From positions 127,923,001-127,987,000 of the forward strand of contig JASDFA010000003.1 in the NCBI GenBank assembly GCA_035772735.1: 64,000 nt of DNA. The letters run 5' to 3'. This document shows, piece after piece, positions 19,631-30,140 of the stretch; within the stretch, counting starts at the first letter, position 1, and every line of letters starts with the position of its first letter. The notes under the pieces were generated by a model. The model searched no databases. It had not been told where the DNA came from and saw only the letters and a list, made by a program, of their open reading frames with translations. This DNA comes from Datura wrightii (taxonomy: Eukaryota; Streptophyta; Magnoliopsida; Solanales; Solanaceae). The translations under genes and the position numbers were made by a program.

Positions 19631-20371
19631 CACATCTTTCAGGCTCTTGAGGACATGTTGAGAGCATGTGTGATTGATTTCAAGGGTAGTTGGGATGATC
19701 ACTTGCCTCTCATCGAGTTTGCCGAAAATACCAGTTACCACTCCAGCATTCAGATAGCTTTGTTTGAGGCTCTTTATGCAAGGAGGTGTAGATCACCTAT
19801 TACATGGTTTGGGGTCGGTGAGGCTACATTGATAGGACCAGATTCAGGTCATGAGGTGATGGAGAAAGTTTAACTCATTAGGGAGAGGCTGAAAATAGCT
19901 CAGAGTCATCAGAAATCTTATGCGGATGTTAGGCGGAGAGAGCTTGACTTTAAGGTTGATGATTGGGTGTTTCTAAAAGTGTCTCCTATGAAGGGAACCT
20001 CAGAAAGAGAAGGGAAGCTTAGTCCCTGATATGCTGGTCCTTATATGATTTTGAGGTGAGTTAGCAAGGTGGCATATGAGTTGGAGCTACCGGTAGAGTT
20101 AGCTTCGGTGCACCCAATTTTCCATGTATCTCTGTTGAAGAAGTGCATCGGTAACCCAACCTTAGTTGTTCCAGTGGAGAGCATAGGTTTGAAGGATAGC
20201 CTTACTTCTGAGGAGGTTCTAGTTTAGATCCTAGATCATCAGGTTCAAGTTGAGGAATAAGGAAGTAGCTTCAGAGAATGTTTTGTAGAGAATAAGCTTG
20301 TTGAGGGAGCTATGTGGGATATGATGGTTAGATACTGGCATCTTTTCCCTTCTAGCTTAGTTCAAGCCTGA
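19631..20371 (+). pseudogene. Chromovirus A integrase C-terminus and chromodomain remnant, broken
   Basis: Resumes the polyprotein interrupted at 3782. It reads ALEDMLRACVIDFKGSWDDHLPLIEFAENTSYHSSIQ, then YARRCRSPITWF, SYADVRRRELDFKVDDWVFLKVSPMKG, KVAYELELPVELASVHPIFHVSLLKKC, and a shortened chromodomain region (ILDHQVQ, frameshift, LVEGAMW) ending with TGA at 20369-20371. The first in-frame stop is at 19871-19873. The integrase zinc finger and most of the catalytic core are absent here and at 3781. Confidence 0.87.
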
Positions 20372-20583
20372 GGTGCCAGTTTCCTCCTTAATACTCTATT
20401 CAGTTTCATGTCAAGTTAATGTATCTAAGTTTCTTTCATGTCATAGCATGCATGTATGTTTCATGAATTCAGTTCAGTCATGTAAATCAGTTCGGACTCA
20501 GTAACTCAGTCAATTTTTAGCTACAGTTGTTCAGCTTTGGGATTGCAGTTCCTTCCCTAGCCTTCCAGTATTCTCAATCTACA

Positions 20584-20615
20584 TTTAAGGATGAATTCTC
20601 CCAAGGGGGAGATAA
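20584..20615 (+). promoter_or_regulatory. PPT region, chromovirus A
   Basis: A decayed form of the chromovirus hairpin (TTTAAGGATGAATTC) is followed by CCAAGGGGGAGATAA, then the LTR start CGTAACACCCC (TG changed to CG). Confidence 0.75.
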
Positions 20616-20743
20616 CGTAACACCCCAAAAGTTCCTAAGATCAGACTCGAGGGTTGAAATGGAGAAATAGAAAAATCTACATCAGTTAACCAAATGAGTC
20701 ATTCAGTGACTCATCAAGTGACCTAATGGGTCATTGAGTGACC
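20616..20743 (+). repeat. 3' LTR of chromovirus A, first part
   Basis: Starts at (C)GTAACACCCC after the PPT. It contains the words GAGTCATTCAGTGACTCATC and GGGTCATTGAGTGACC. Element 3 interrupts it; the same word array resumes at 38089. The two parts sum to about 2,059 bp, matching the 2,060 bp of the chromovirus D LTR. Confidence 0.8.
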
Positions 20744-21568
20744 TGTTTATACGGATATGAGGTGCTTTTATTTTTTTTTTGAGAAAATAGGTTTTGGAGA
20801 AAAGATATGCAAAAGTTGCATAAAAGTGCAGAAAATTAGCCAAGTAATAATATAAGTATGAGTCATACCTATATTGTACGAGCCATACTGAGGCTCATGG
20901 AAAAACTCAGAAGGCTGAAACAATGTGAAGGCAAATAGGGTTACACAAAGTTATTCAAAACCAATGCTAAAAGCTTGAAGTTTATTTTCTTCATCCTTAA
21001 ATGTTTCTTAGCGGTGCGCAACGTTAGGACTTGCTCGAAGTTTTTACTTGCTTTAGCCAAGAGAAGTAGAGATTAAGAAAATAAAATTACAAAAAGCCTT
21101 GATATTTATGATCATTGTATGACTTGAGTTGCGGTCGCAGGAAATTTAATTTGGAATGTATTGATAACAGTTAGATTGAAATCGCTCATGAGACCTGACC
21201 TAGTGATTAAGTATAGTCATCCAATAGGGATGAACCAGTCGTTTAGATGAACCTTAGTTTTCAGTTCTACAAGTAAGCATTGGAATTGATCACGTGTGTA
21301 TCCCCAAAGTAGTTATAAGCCCTTGGGGAACACTTACCCTAGTTATTTGAAAATATTTATAACAACCATAATTGCGATCCTATTTTATTATTGTTATTTT
21401 CTTTAAACCCCCCAATTTGGTGATAACTTACCAACTAGTTTAAGTACCGGCATTAGCCAAGTTCTTACCTTATTCACTGTGGGTTCGACCCCAACCTTTT
21501 TTTTTGGGTTCTTTATTGAAAATGTACACTTCATACTTTCCCAGGAAGTGTGAGTTCGACAGTTGTCA
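20744..21568 (+). repeat. 5' LTR of element 3, internally deleted
   Basis: Its first 190 bases match 29538-29733 and its remainder matches 37455-38088, so roughly 800 bp of U3/R text present in the 3' LTR is missing at 20938-20940. The junction lies at 'gcaaa|taggg'. It ends GTTGTCA before the primer site. The short ORF at 21403-21597 (-) is chance. Confidence 0.85.
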
Positions 21569-21573
21569 AAAAG

Positions 21574-21591
21574 TGGTGCCATTGTCGGGGA
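21574..21591 (+). promoter_or_regulatory. Primer binding site, element 3
   Basis: TGGTGCCATTGTCGGGGA, five bases after the LTR end, tRNA-Asp type with three changes. It is nearly identical to the site of element 1. Confidence 0.85.
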
Positions 21592-21696
21592 ATACAACTA
21601 CAATTAGATTAATTGCTTGTATTGAACTTTTGGTTGTTATTTCCTTAATTACATTTTCTTTTTGTTTTTGAACGCCCACAGGTTGTCACTGGGTGA

Positions 21697-24192
21697 ATGC
21701 CAAGTACTCGACGGAGTGGAAACCCCTGATTCCTTTTGATTTGGAACTTGAAAGAACATTGCGAATGATGGAGATCCAAGAGCAGAGAGATGCCTGTCTT
21801 GCAGAAGAAGCTAGGCAAGACGAGCTAGCTTGGCGAGCTGCACTTCAGGAAGCCAATGATGCTCGCAATGAGGTTGTCAATGCTAGTATCCATGGAAGGG
21901 GCAACAGAGGCCAAAGATATGCCCCTCAATTCTTTGATGAGGATGACCCATACATTGATGAAGTTGGGTCCGCCAGAGCTATTGTACCACCATCTTTGCC
22001 TGCTGGGGCAAACTTTAACATCACTAGCACCATGATTCAATTGCTGAATATTAAGGGGGTGTTTAGTGGTCACGCAGCTAATGATCCCAACCTGCACTTA
22101 ATGAACTTCCTTGGAATATGCAAGGCGTACAAGTTTCCTAGAGTCAGCCAAGACGCAATAAGGCTAAAACTCTTCCCATTCTCTCTGTCTGGGGAAGCCA
22201 CTTTATGGTTATCAGAGTTGCCCAATGACTCCATTACAACCTAGAGGGAGCTCAAACAATCCTTTCTAGAACGATTCTTTCCACCCTCCAGGATGATGCA
22301 ACTTAAGGATGAAATATATAATTTCTGACAACTAAAGATAGAGGCACTTCATGAAACCTAGTTTAGATACAAGAAGAGGTTGACCAAGTGCCTAAACCAC
22401 AAAATTCCTGATGACAGTTTTCTAGAGATTTTTTATAGATCACTAAACAACAGTACTAAAGAAGTAGAAGATACAGTGGCAGAAGGGGCACTGATGAGCC
22501 ATACCTGAGAGCAAGCTTCCACTATTTTAGACAGAGGGAACAAAACAAATATAGCATTGCATACCCCAGAAGCGGAAGAAGCTGCTAGTACATATGCTGT
22601 TGGTTTGACTGCACACCAAAAAAGGAAGGAGGAAGAACATGACTAGGAATTATCCCATATGTGCACATCATTGGATTTACTCATGAAGCATATCATGAGC
22701 GCTGGAGCCAGAAAAGTTAATGCAGTGGGAATACAGGGACAGGAATCAGGGCCTGAGCATTCAGATTCCGAGGAGGAGGCAAACTTCTTGGACAATCAGG
22801 TAATGGGTTTCCGAGCCAGTGCCCAAGGGTCTGGACAAGACACTTACCGCCAAGGTTGTGGAAATCAAGGTCGGAACCAATATAGTTACATTTACAATGG
22901 GAATGGCTACATAGACAGAAGTATAGGTCATGATTGATAGGGAGAGTATAGAAGGAATGACGGTTATCGCAACAACCAAGCAGGATTGTATGTGCCTCCT
23001 AATGCACGTGAGAGGAAGTCTGGACAATCAAAGTTGGAGAGCATGATGGCTGAGATGCTAAATAAGGTTAGACCAATAGATGATCTGCTGAAAGACATTC
23101 GTGGAGATATATCTAGCATAGGTCAGAGAGTTAAGTCACATGCCATGACTATCAAGCAGATTGAACAACAGTTGGGTCAACTGTTAGCATCAATGAACCC
23201 TAGGAAAAAGGGTACACTACCTAGCAAGACAGTCCAAAATCCAAAGAATGATGGTCACTACATGTCTATGATGACTAGGAGTGGAAAGACCACAGTTGAT
23301 CCCCCTCTGCTGGTTGTAGTTGAGCTTCAAAGGAAGAAAAAAGCATAACTAATGATTTGGAAGAGGTTTATGAGCATGAGAATGATGAGGATGCTGAGTT
23401 GACTGAGGCTCCAATTGTTAAGAAGGAGCCATAGGCTGAACAAGGAGAGAAACAAAGGGCCACACAGATTTATAAGGCTATCCCATGACCACCGTCATCG
23501 TTCCCTCAAAGAATGAAGAAGAAGCCGGAGAATGTAAGTTTTAGTAATTCCTGTTAATGCTAAAACAAGTATGTGTAAACATACCATTGTTCGAGGCATT
23601 AGAGCAAATTTCTAGATAAGCTAAGTTTATGAAGGACCTTGTTACTAAGAAAAGGTCCATGAGCTATGAGCCCGTGGATAACGTGCATCATTATAGTGCT
23701 ATAGCATCACAGGTCCTTGCCCAGATAAAGGAGGATCTAGGTGCCTTCACCATTTAATGTACTATTGGTGATGTTGAGTTCACAACGGTACTCTATGACT
23801 TGGGAGAAAGCATCAATCTAATGCCTTTAGCTGTGTTTAAGCAGCTGGGCTTGGAGCCCCCACACCAACTGCTATGCGGCTGCTGATGGCTGACCGAATT
23901 GTAAAAAACCCTGTAGGGATCCCATTTGATGTGCTTGGTAAAGTGGAAAATTCATATTCCCAGCGGACTTCGTGATCCTAGATTGCGAGATTGATTTTGA
24001 GGTCCCCATCATTTCTGGGCGACCATTCCTTGCCACTGGGAGGGTTATAGTAGATGTGGAGGCTGGCCAATTAAAATTCAAACTCAATAAGGAAGAGTTA
24101 CCTTTAATGTTTGCCGGTCAATGAAGCAACCAAAGGAGTATAGAGTGGTCTCAACAATCGAGGATGAGTTTGAGTTCCTTGACAAAGTCTGA
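21697..24192 (+). pseudogene. gag-protease of element 3, broken
   Basis: ATG at 21697 (MPSTRRSGNP, then stop). A frame change leads into the open stretch 21693-22244 with the gag core (MIQLLNIKGVFSGHAANDPNLHLMNF, LKLFPFSLSGEATLWLSELP), which stops at 22242-22244 and continues with several stops (FLERFFPPSRMMQLKDEIYNF). Positions 22986-23348 hold the linker with coiled-coil-prone repeats (IEQQLGQLLASMNP). The acid protease is at about 23760-24110 (frame-shifted; LGAPTPTAMRLLMADRIVKNPVG, then GRPFLATGRVIVDVEAGQLKF). It ends at the TGA at 24190-24192. Confidence 0.88.
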
Positions 24193-24207
24193 GTAGTAGA
24201 TAGATAT

Positions 24208-24341
24208 GTGTTAGGACATGACATTAAATCAGGCACTTCTTAGGAGGCAACCCATGATGTGGTTTGGTGAATTCTAAGTAACCAAACCACCTGCGTTGTG
24301 CCACGACGTTAAATCTAGCTCTTCTTGGGAGGCAACCCAAG
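24208..24341 (+). promoter_or_regulatory. Two tandem copies of the double-hairpin motif, element 3
   Basis: Copy A at 24208-24255 is partly decayed (CTTAGGAGGCAACCCATG). Copy B at 24293-24341 is well kept: stem 1 CGTTG...CGACG (with a U-G pair), linker TTAAATCTAG, and CTTGGGAGGCAACCCAAG as stem 2. They lie 16 and 101 bases after the gag-protease stop. Confidence 0.78.
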
Positions 24342-24419
24342 TTTATTGACTTATGTGTGCTTAGCGTGCAGGAAAAACAAAAACATGTAGCTTAAAAGTT
24401 GCAGAACAAACTGGTGTTA

Positions 24420-24765
24420 TGGGTCTAAGTACGACTCATAAGAGGATTGTACGGGCCGTAGCACGAGTCGTGGTGAGAAACATAGATGTACCTTAGTGCA
24501 TGAGTTCATGGTATGGTTGGTCCTACGACTCGTAACTTCATTGTACGGGTTGTAGTGCTCAATGTAGTCATGAACTATGCAAGGCATGGACCTCTAATTA
24601 AGAGTGATCTACGAGTCATGGTACGGGTCGTACCTTCGTGGTACAAGTCGTAGGATGTGCTTATTTGTCCACAGGTATGTTTTCTCAACATCTCTATTAT
24701 GAGTCCTAGGAATGAGTCGTAGGTCCTTCCTACGACTCGTGGTATGAGTCATGATGGGTCAAATC
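24420..24765. repeat. Array of TACGACTCGTA-type words, element 3
   Basis: Contains AAGTACGACTCATAAGAGG, CCTACGACTCGTAAC, CATGGTACGGGTCGTACC, CAAGTCGTAGG, TGAGTCGTAGG and CCTACGACTCGTGG. It sits upstream of the TATA-like box of the ORF2 unit, matching 7328-7580 in element 1. No ORF. Confidence 0.8.
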
Positions 24766-24815
24766 GCTTAAAATAACCCGACTCGGCCCAGATTTTCGTA
24801 AATCTGCCCTAACGC

Positions 24816-24823
24816 TATTTAAA
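24816..24823 (+). promoter_or_regulatory. TATA-like box upstream of ORF2, element 3
   Basis: TATTTAAA in GCTATTTAAAC, followed by CCTTCTCCCATGC (24841-24853), as in element 1. It lies 192 bases before the donor site and 970 before the ORF2 ATG. Confidence 0.5.
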
Positions 24824-25015
24824 CTTCAAAATTGTTAGACCCTTCTCCCATGCACTAAATCTTGAACCCACGAGCACTCCTATGAATTCCCTCACACCCG
24901 TAACTCAAGAACAAAATTAATTGAGCAAGATTTTTGCTTGATTAAAATTGCTAAAAGACAGTTCAAAACCCTAGTCACTACACACGCACGAAGTGAGCAA
25001 GATTTTTTGAATCAG

Positions 25016-25781
25016 GTAAAGATACCATTTTTGTTTGTGCAAAAATTGTTCACTAACTTGGAGTCCTCAAAAATGCATGAAAAATAGAAAAGGAAAATGA
25101 CCAATGATGTGTAAATTAAATGTGTGACTAGGTAGGATTCAAACATGTTAAAAATTGAATATGAACTACTATAAATTGAGTTAGGGGTTATGAATAAAAG
25201 GGGAGGAATAGGTAGATGTAAACACATGAAGAATCCATGCCTAGACTTTGGGAATTCTGAGTACCCAACATAAAATTAAATTCACCTGCAAACTGACTTG
25301 AAAATAAGGAAAAGATAGGCTTCACAAGCCTTCCTAGTATTCATGGTTTCACATTGTGACTCGTTGGATGGCTCGTCAGGACTGTCCCAAGACAAGTATG
25401 TAAAAACTAAGTGGTACGAAACCTAGTATGGCCCATAGTATCCTGCTATGAGTCCAACCTGGTAATTATACCAGGAGTATGAAAAGGGTTAAGTCCAAAA
25501 GTGACAGTATTATCCTTCGTACGACTCATGGAACTAACTTACAGGTCAAACCATGAGTCATGGAAAAATATAGAACATTGGTTTTTAAGGGGCATCCTCA
25601 TATGACTTGTGGTACAGATCGTACCTCATAGGCATATCATTGATTTGAGACATTACCAGTCTCAATATGGATCATACCTCCAAGGCAAGACTCGTACTAT
25701 AGACTGTGAATAAATACAGAGGAATTTGCTTTCTTACTTTAATTTTCTCAGATTTGGAATTCTATCCCTTTATTTCCATAG
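25016..25781 (+). other. Putative intron before ORF2, element 3
   Basis: Donor ATCAG|GTAAAG at 25015/25016; acceptor TTTCCATAG ending at 25781, five bases before the ORF2 ATG at 25787. Length is 766 bp. It contains an array of TACGACTCGTA-type words at about 25360-25705 and no coding sequence. Confidence 0.55.
25360..25705. repeat. Second array of TACGACTCGTA-type words, element 3 (inside intron)
   Basis: Degenerate copies such as TCGTACGACTCATGG, GACTTGTGGTACAGATCG, CAAGACTCGTACTATAG. It occupies the same place as 6460-6780 in element 1. Confidence 0.7.
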
Positions 25782-25786
25782 GTACA

Positions 25787-27855
25787 ATGATTGAGAAGAG
25801 GAAAGCAACCAAAGCAACTCCTCAGAGGGCATTGATAGATGAAACCTCTGAATTTGAACAAAAAGGCAACATACCTAGTGGTTCACTGGAGGAATACAAG
25901 GTCGATACATTTGACATTGATGGGACCCAGACCACTACGGAAAAAGCTAAAGCCCATGCTGAGGCGGCCACTACCACATCTGCTGGTGCTCCCCAGTCTG
26001 AGGAGGGAGTTGAGGAAAGAGCCCAAGAGTCCAGAAATGGCTCTAATGATAATGAGGGGTCTGAGGAGGTCCAATCCAACGATAGAGATAGTGAGTCCAG
26101 ATTTGAAGAGGAGGCAGCCAATGCCGAGCCGGAGCAGACTCCGCCTAGGGAGAACCGTACCATTCGGTGGAGAGTACCAAGAGCATAGGAGATCTATGAA
26201 CAGGGTATTGATCTCACTGCCAAGAACAAACCCAGGGGGAGTATTCAAGAAGAGCTGCGCATCCTCACCAATGCACTAAATGAGGTGGAGGAGATGAAGT
26301 GGATATTCAGCTATTATGGGTTCGATTGGATGGCTAGAACCCTAGATTGATACACTTTAGAGATCATCCGGGAGTTCTATGCCAATTATTTGGTGACCAT
26401 GGAGCAGAAAGCAAAGGAAGGGAAAATGTTGAAAGATCAACCCAAATTGCTGAGCGTTATGGTACGAGTCGCACTATTGATATATATGATCGCACCATTT
26501 CTCAGGTGTTATATGGGCCCCAATTCATACCACCACACATTACATCGGAGTACAACTAATGGGTGGACGCCATGAAAAAGATCAAGTAGTTAGGCATTGA
26601 TGAGAGGCAGAGGCAGATGCAGTGGTTGTCTGTGGTTATTGATGAGGACAAGGAGGAAGTTGAATGGGTCACTAGCGGAAAGCAAGTCACCAAAAATTCC
26701 CTAAACTTCATAGAAAAAGCCTATTGGACATTAATTCACCATCGGTTGGCCCCGACCGTGATTGAAAATACCCTCAGCACAGACATAACAGCATTGGTGG
26801 CATGTATCATGTCCAGATACCCCACCAATATCCTGAGAGTCGTTTTGGAGGAGATCCAGGATTGGGCTATGGGATTGAGCACTACCATCCTATTCCCGAG
26901 TCTCGTATTCAGGATGTGCATAGAGGTAGGTATCAACGTGAATCATGGTGAGGAGCAGTTGATCAGAGGATAGAGAATAGATGATATTGGCTTAATCTGG
27001 GATGAAATGAACTCGATAAGACGAGCACGACTTTCTACTGCAGTCTCGTTACCATGAATAATTGAGGGTGAGCTGGTGAATGCCCCCACCTGCATAGGAG
27101 CAGAATGAGACACCAGCTACAGAGGCCGGTCATTCAGAGGTATCTCCCAGAACCTCCACTAAACCACCTGTGGGCCTTTCGAGCTAGACTCCAGCTTGAT
27201 ACAGCTAGTCTCTCAGGAATTTCACCAGAAGATGGCTAAGAGATTGACCATAGCTGAGAAGAAGGTACAGTCTATGATGGAGAATGTGAAGCCTTAGGTA
27301 AAGGATGAGATTGAGGCGGTTGCACGGGTCCTACACGCCAGGCTAGATAGCTTTGAGAATTGCTTCAATGATCACATAGCTGAGCAGACTGACACTGGCA
27401 GCCTTCGTGAGGAGTTGGGGGCTCTTCGGAGCCAAGTGACCAAGTTGTTATCATGACAATCAACAATTATAGCAGCCCCCACTCTTTCTGAACTTTACAT
27501 TGGTATAAATGAGGAACTTGATTTGGTGGCATATTGGGAGCCGATAGGAGTTGAGAGAGAAAAAGGGAAAAAGAGGGTCTATGACAATGTTGGAGACGAG
27601 ACCTTAAAGAAGAAGAGAAAAAAAGAAAATAAATAGCGTAAGCGAGCGAGATTGGAGAGCCAACAGACTCACGATGAGCATAGCTTAGAGCTGCTTGAGG
27701 GAGCGTGAGGAGCGAGTAGCTCCATCACTGTCCATGCCGAGCTTGCGAGTGGCAAGGACCCTTCGGTCAACCCACATTTATCCCCAGTGATTCCAAAGGT
27801 CGTAGAAGCAACCGCTACTGCTAAGGGGGTAACCATTCCCCCTACTTATACATAA
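25787..27855 (+). pseudogene. ORF2 of element 3 (plant-specific transposon-associated protein), broken
   Basis: MIEKRKATKATPQRAL... with an acidic, low-complexity N-terminal third (Glu/Ser-rich, to about codon 125; TAG at 26186-26188). Next come IYEQGIDLTAKNKPRGSIQEELRIL and EEMKWIFSYYGFDW, then in another frame the core (REFYANYL, TIDIYDRTISQVLYGPQFIPPH, KQVTKNSLNFIEKAYWTLIHHRLAPT...CIMSRYPTNILRVVLEEIQ...TILFPSLVFRMCIEV; open at 26617-26973). A coiled-coil-like tail (27240-27440) and a basic KKKRKKENK run end it; stop TAA at 27853-27855. From memory this resembles the PF20167 'putative plant transposon protein' family. Function unknown. Confidence 0.75.
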
Positions 27856-29472
27856 TTGAGTGCGCTGGCCGCCGCCAGCGCCATGACCGCAGTGGAGGTA
27901 CTACCCCGCAGGATGACAGGAGAACTTAGTACGCCACAAGTATGTTCTCATCCTACTATTTTATATTCTATGCTTTGGGGATAAAGCATTCTTTTTAAAA
28001 TTGGAGTGGTGTACTTGTATTTTTAGGATTTTTAGATTCGTCTGAGGGTTTTTCTTGCCGGGTTTATTTTTCCTCGGGCATGCTATCTAGTAGAACTTAC
28101 ATGTTTAGGATTTTCTTATTTAATTAGAAAGTAGCTTAGGATTACCCAGCCAATAAATTGCACTAGTTTTGAAGTTTTGAAAAATTGACTCTATTTAAAA
28201 ATTTTGATGGTTGGTTATGTACTTGTTGTTTTCAAAGCATGATTTCTGTGGATCTTTTTGTGTCATTTTAGTGTATTAGCATGAGTAGTTCTAGTTCTCC
28301 ATGTATAAACAGGATTGGTAGAATGAATGCAAAACATGTACCATGAGTGAGTGAGGTCTATACCTAGTTCAATACTACGTAGAGGATCTAGAACTTGCCT
28401 AGCTGGTTTTTACATAGGTTTTAGGATGGTTGGTTAGGAAAGGATCATAGGTTTGTTTATCCCGTTTTAGCTTAAAGTACCCTGCCAGAATAATATGATT
28501 TCCTTGATTCCAGTTTTGAGCCTTAAATGAACCATTTTTCTTTGATTAGTGGATTAGCCGTACCCATTTTTTTTCACAATGAACTTATTTTGGCTCTAGT
28601 CCCTCCTTGAAAATTGTGAACCTCAACCTAGCAAAATGTCTAAGTTGAGGGTGGCTAGAGTAGGGGTGCATAGATCTTGGGGAGGTGAAAAAGAAAGAGA
28701 AAAGAACAAGGATTAAAGATGAGGTGTGGTATGAAACGACAAACGAAGGAAAAGAAAAAAATTGAAAAGAAGATACAAAAAGAGAAAAATGAATGAAAAT
28801 TTGAAAACACACCACACCTATACAATTGCATAAAAATGGTGAAAAGGGAGGAAAAAAGTTGAAAAAGTGAAAAGGGTGAAAAAAATTAACAAGTAGAGCC
28901 ACGTGTATATTGTGCCAAGGAGGATTTAGTCACTAAAAAAGATTCCATATCTACCATACCTAACCCGAAAACCTATATTATGAACTGAATCAAGTCGGAT
29001 AGTAATCCTAGCCTGACCATCTGAAGAGCCGAAGTAGAAAAAATAAGGGCAAGCCTATGGTATCCAATGTACAGTATTTGAAACTTCCTTGTGAGGGTTA
29101 GTGTCTTATTTGTTCAGACCCATGTATGATATTTCTCTATATCTGTGAGTGGGGGACTTCATTAGCTGTGAAGGTACTTGATTTGTGTTTTATTCTGCCA
29201 GCTATTCGTGCGAGAAGCTTTGATGGTGACTTGACTATCTGCTAATACTTAGATGACATATCTTGATCCCTATTTATCATGATTTATGGTTACTTGATAT
29301 GCATATGCTGATTTGGTTTACGGAAAAAGGGTCAAAAGCTGTTTGGGTTTATTGTGCAAATTTTTATTGATGTTCGTTGTAGTATCCTAGGTTTATTTTC
29401 TAGTTACGCGTCATTTTTAGGTTTTTTATTTTCTTTGCCTAAGGATATGCAAAAGTCTTAAGTTGAGGGCGT
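27856..29472 (+). other. Non-coding tail and PPT region of element 3
   Basis: No gene. Block C is present at 28388-28401 (TCTAGAACTTGCCT). A block D trace starts at 28926 (TTTAGTCACTA). Block E spans 29047-29102 (GGGCAAGCCTATGG then CTTGTGAGGGTTAGTGT). The PPT-side hairpin is TTTGC...GCAAA (29434-29453) with AAGGAT in its loop, followed by TTAAGTTGAGGGCGT before the LTR start at 29473. The pyrimidine/purine-rich ORF at 28585-28902 (-) is chance. Confidence 0.65.
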
Positions 29473-30140
29473 TGATTTTTTGTGAGTTTACAACACTTTC
29501 AACGCTTAAAACTGAGAAAACAACGTGGAAATAGTTATGTTTATATGGATATAAGGTTGTTTTACTTTGTTTTCAGGGAAAATAGGTGTTGGAGAAAAAA
29601 TATGCAAAAGATGCATAAAAGTGCAGAAAATCAGCCAAGCACTAATTTTAGTACAAGTTGTATCTAGATTGTACAAGCCGTACTGAGACTCATGGAAAAA
29701 CTCAGAAGGCTGAAACAATGTGAAGGCAAACTATGACTCTCAGTTCGAGCCGTACCAAGATGGTACGAGCCGTAACTAGAGTCGTGGAAAACTTTAAAGA
29801 AAATTTACACAGGCAGTCTCTTGGTACGGGTGGAACCCACAGATCATAACATCTATCTATGACCTGTACCACGAACCATGGGGAGCTTCAGTGATTCTTA
29901 AAGACTTGGTAGAACTCTAGATGCAACAAGAAAGTACGAGTCGTAGGGGCAAGGTACAAGTCGTACCACGACACTCGTAGAAAACTTCAGAAGATGTCAA
30001 AGTTCTTAGGGCCAAACCACAGATGGATTGTATGACTCGTAGGACCATGGTACGAGTCGTACCAGTTTCCAACAATTAGTCAATTCTGCAGCAGCCAAGG
30101 AATGTATTCGAGCCAGGTATGACCAGTACAATGTTGTTAG
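29473..30140 (+). repeat. 3' LTR of element 3, first part
   Basis: Starts TGATTTTTTG after the purine-rich tract and matches the 5' LTR from 29538 on. 29640-30070 is an array of TACGAGTCGTAC-type words (for example GGTACGAGTCGTACC at 30048-30062). Element 4 inserted after 30140, next to GTTAG. Confidence 0.8.

Noticed and set aside
20739..20743. TGACC/TGACT as target duplication of element 3
   Set aside because: Kept only as a possibility: the host LTR is made of TGACC/TGACT words and the 5' LTR appears truncated, so the match may be chance.
27640..27860. Captured organellar or host gene fragment (GAGCGAGCGAG, GCGTGAGGAGCGAG text)
   Set aside because: It reads on in the ORF2 frame of element 3 as a charged, Ser-rich tail; no organellar gene recognised.
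28585..28902. 105-codon Phe/Ser-rich minus-strand frame
   Set aside because: Antisense of an A/G-rich stretch in the element 3 tail; low complexity only.
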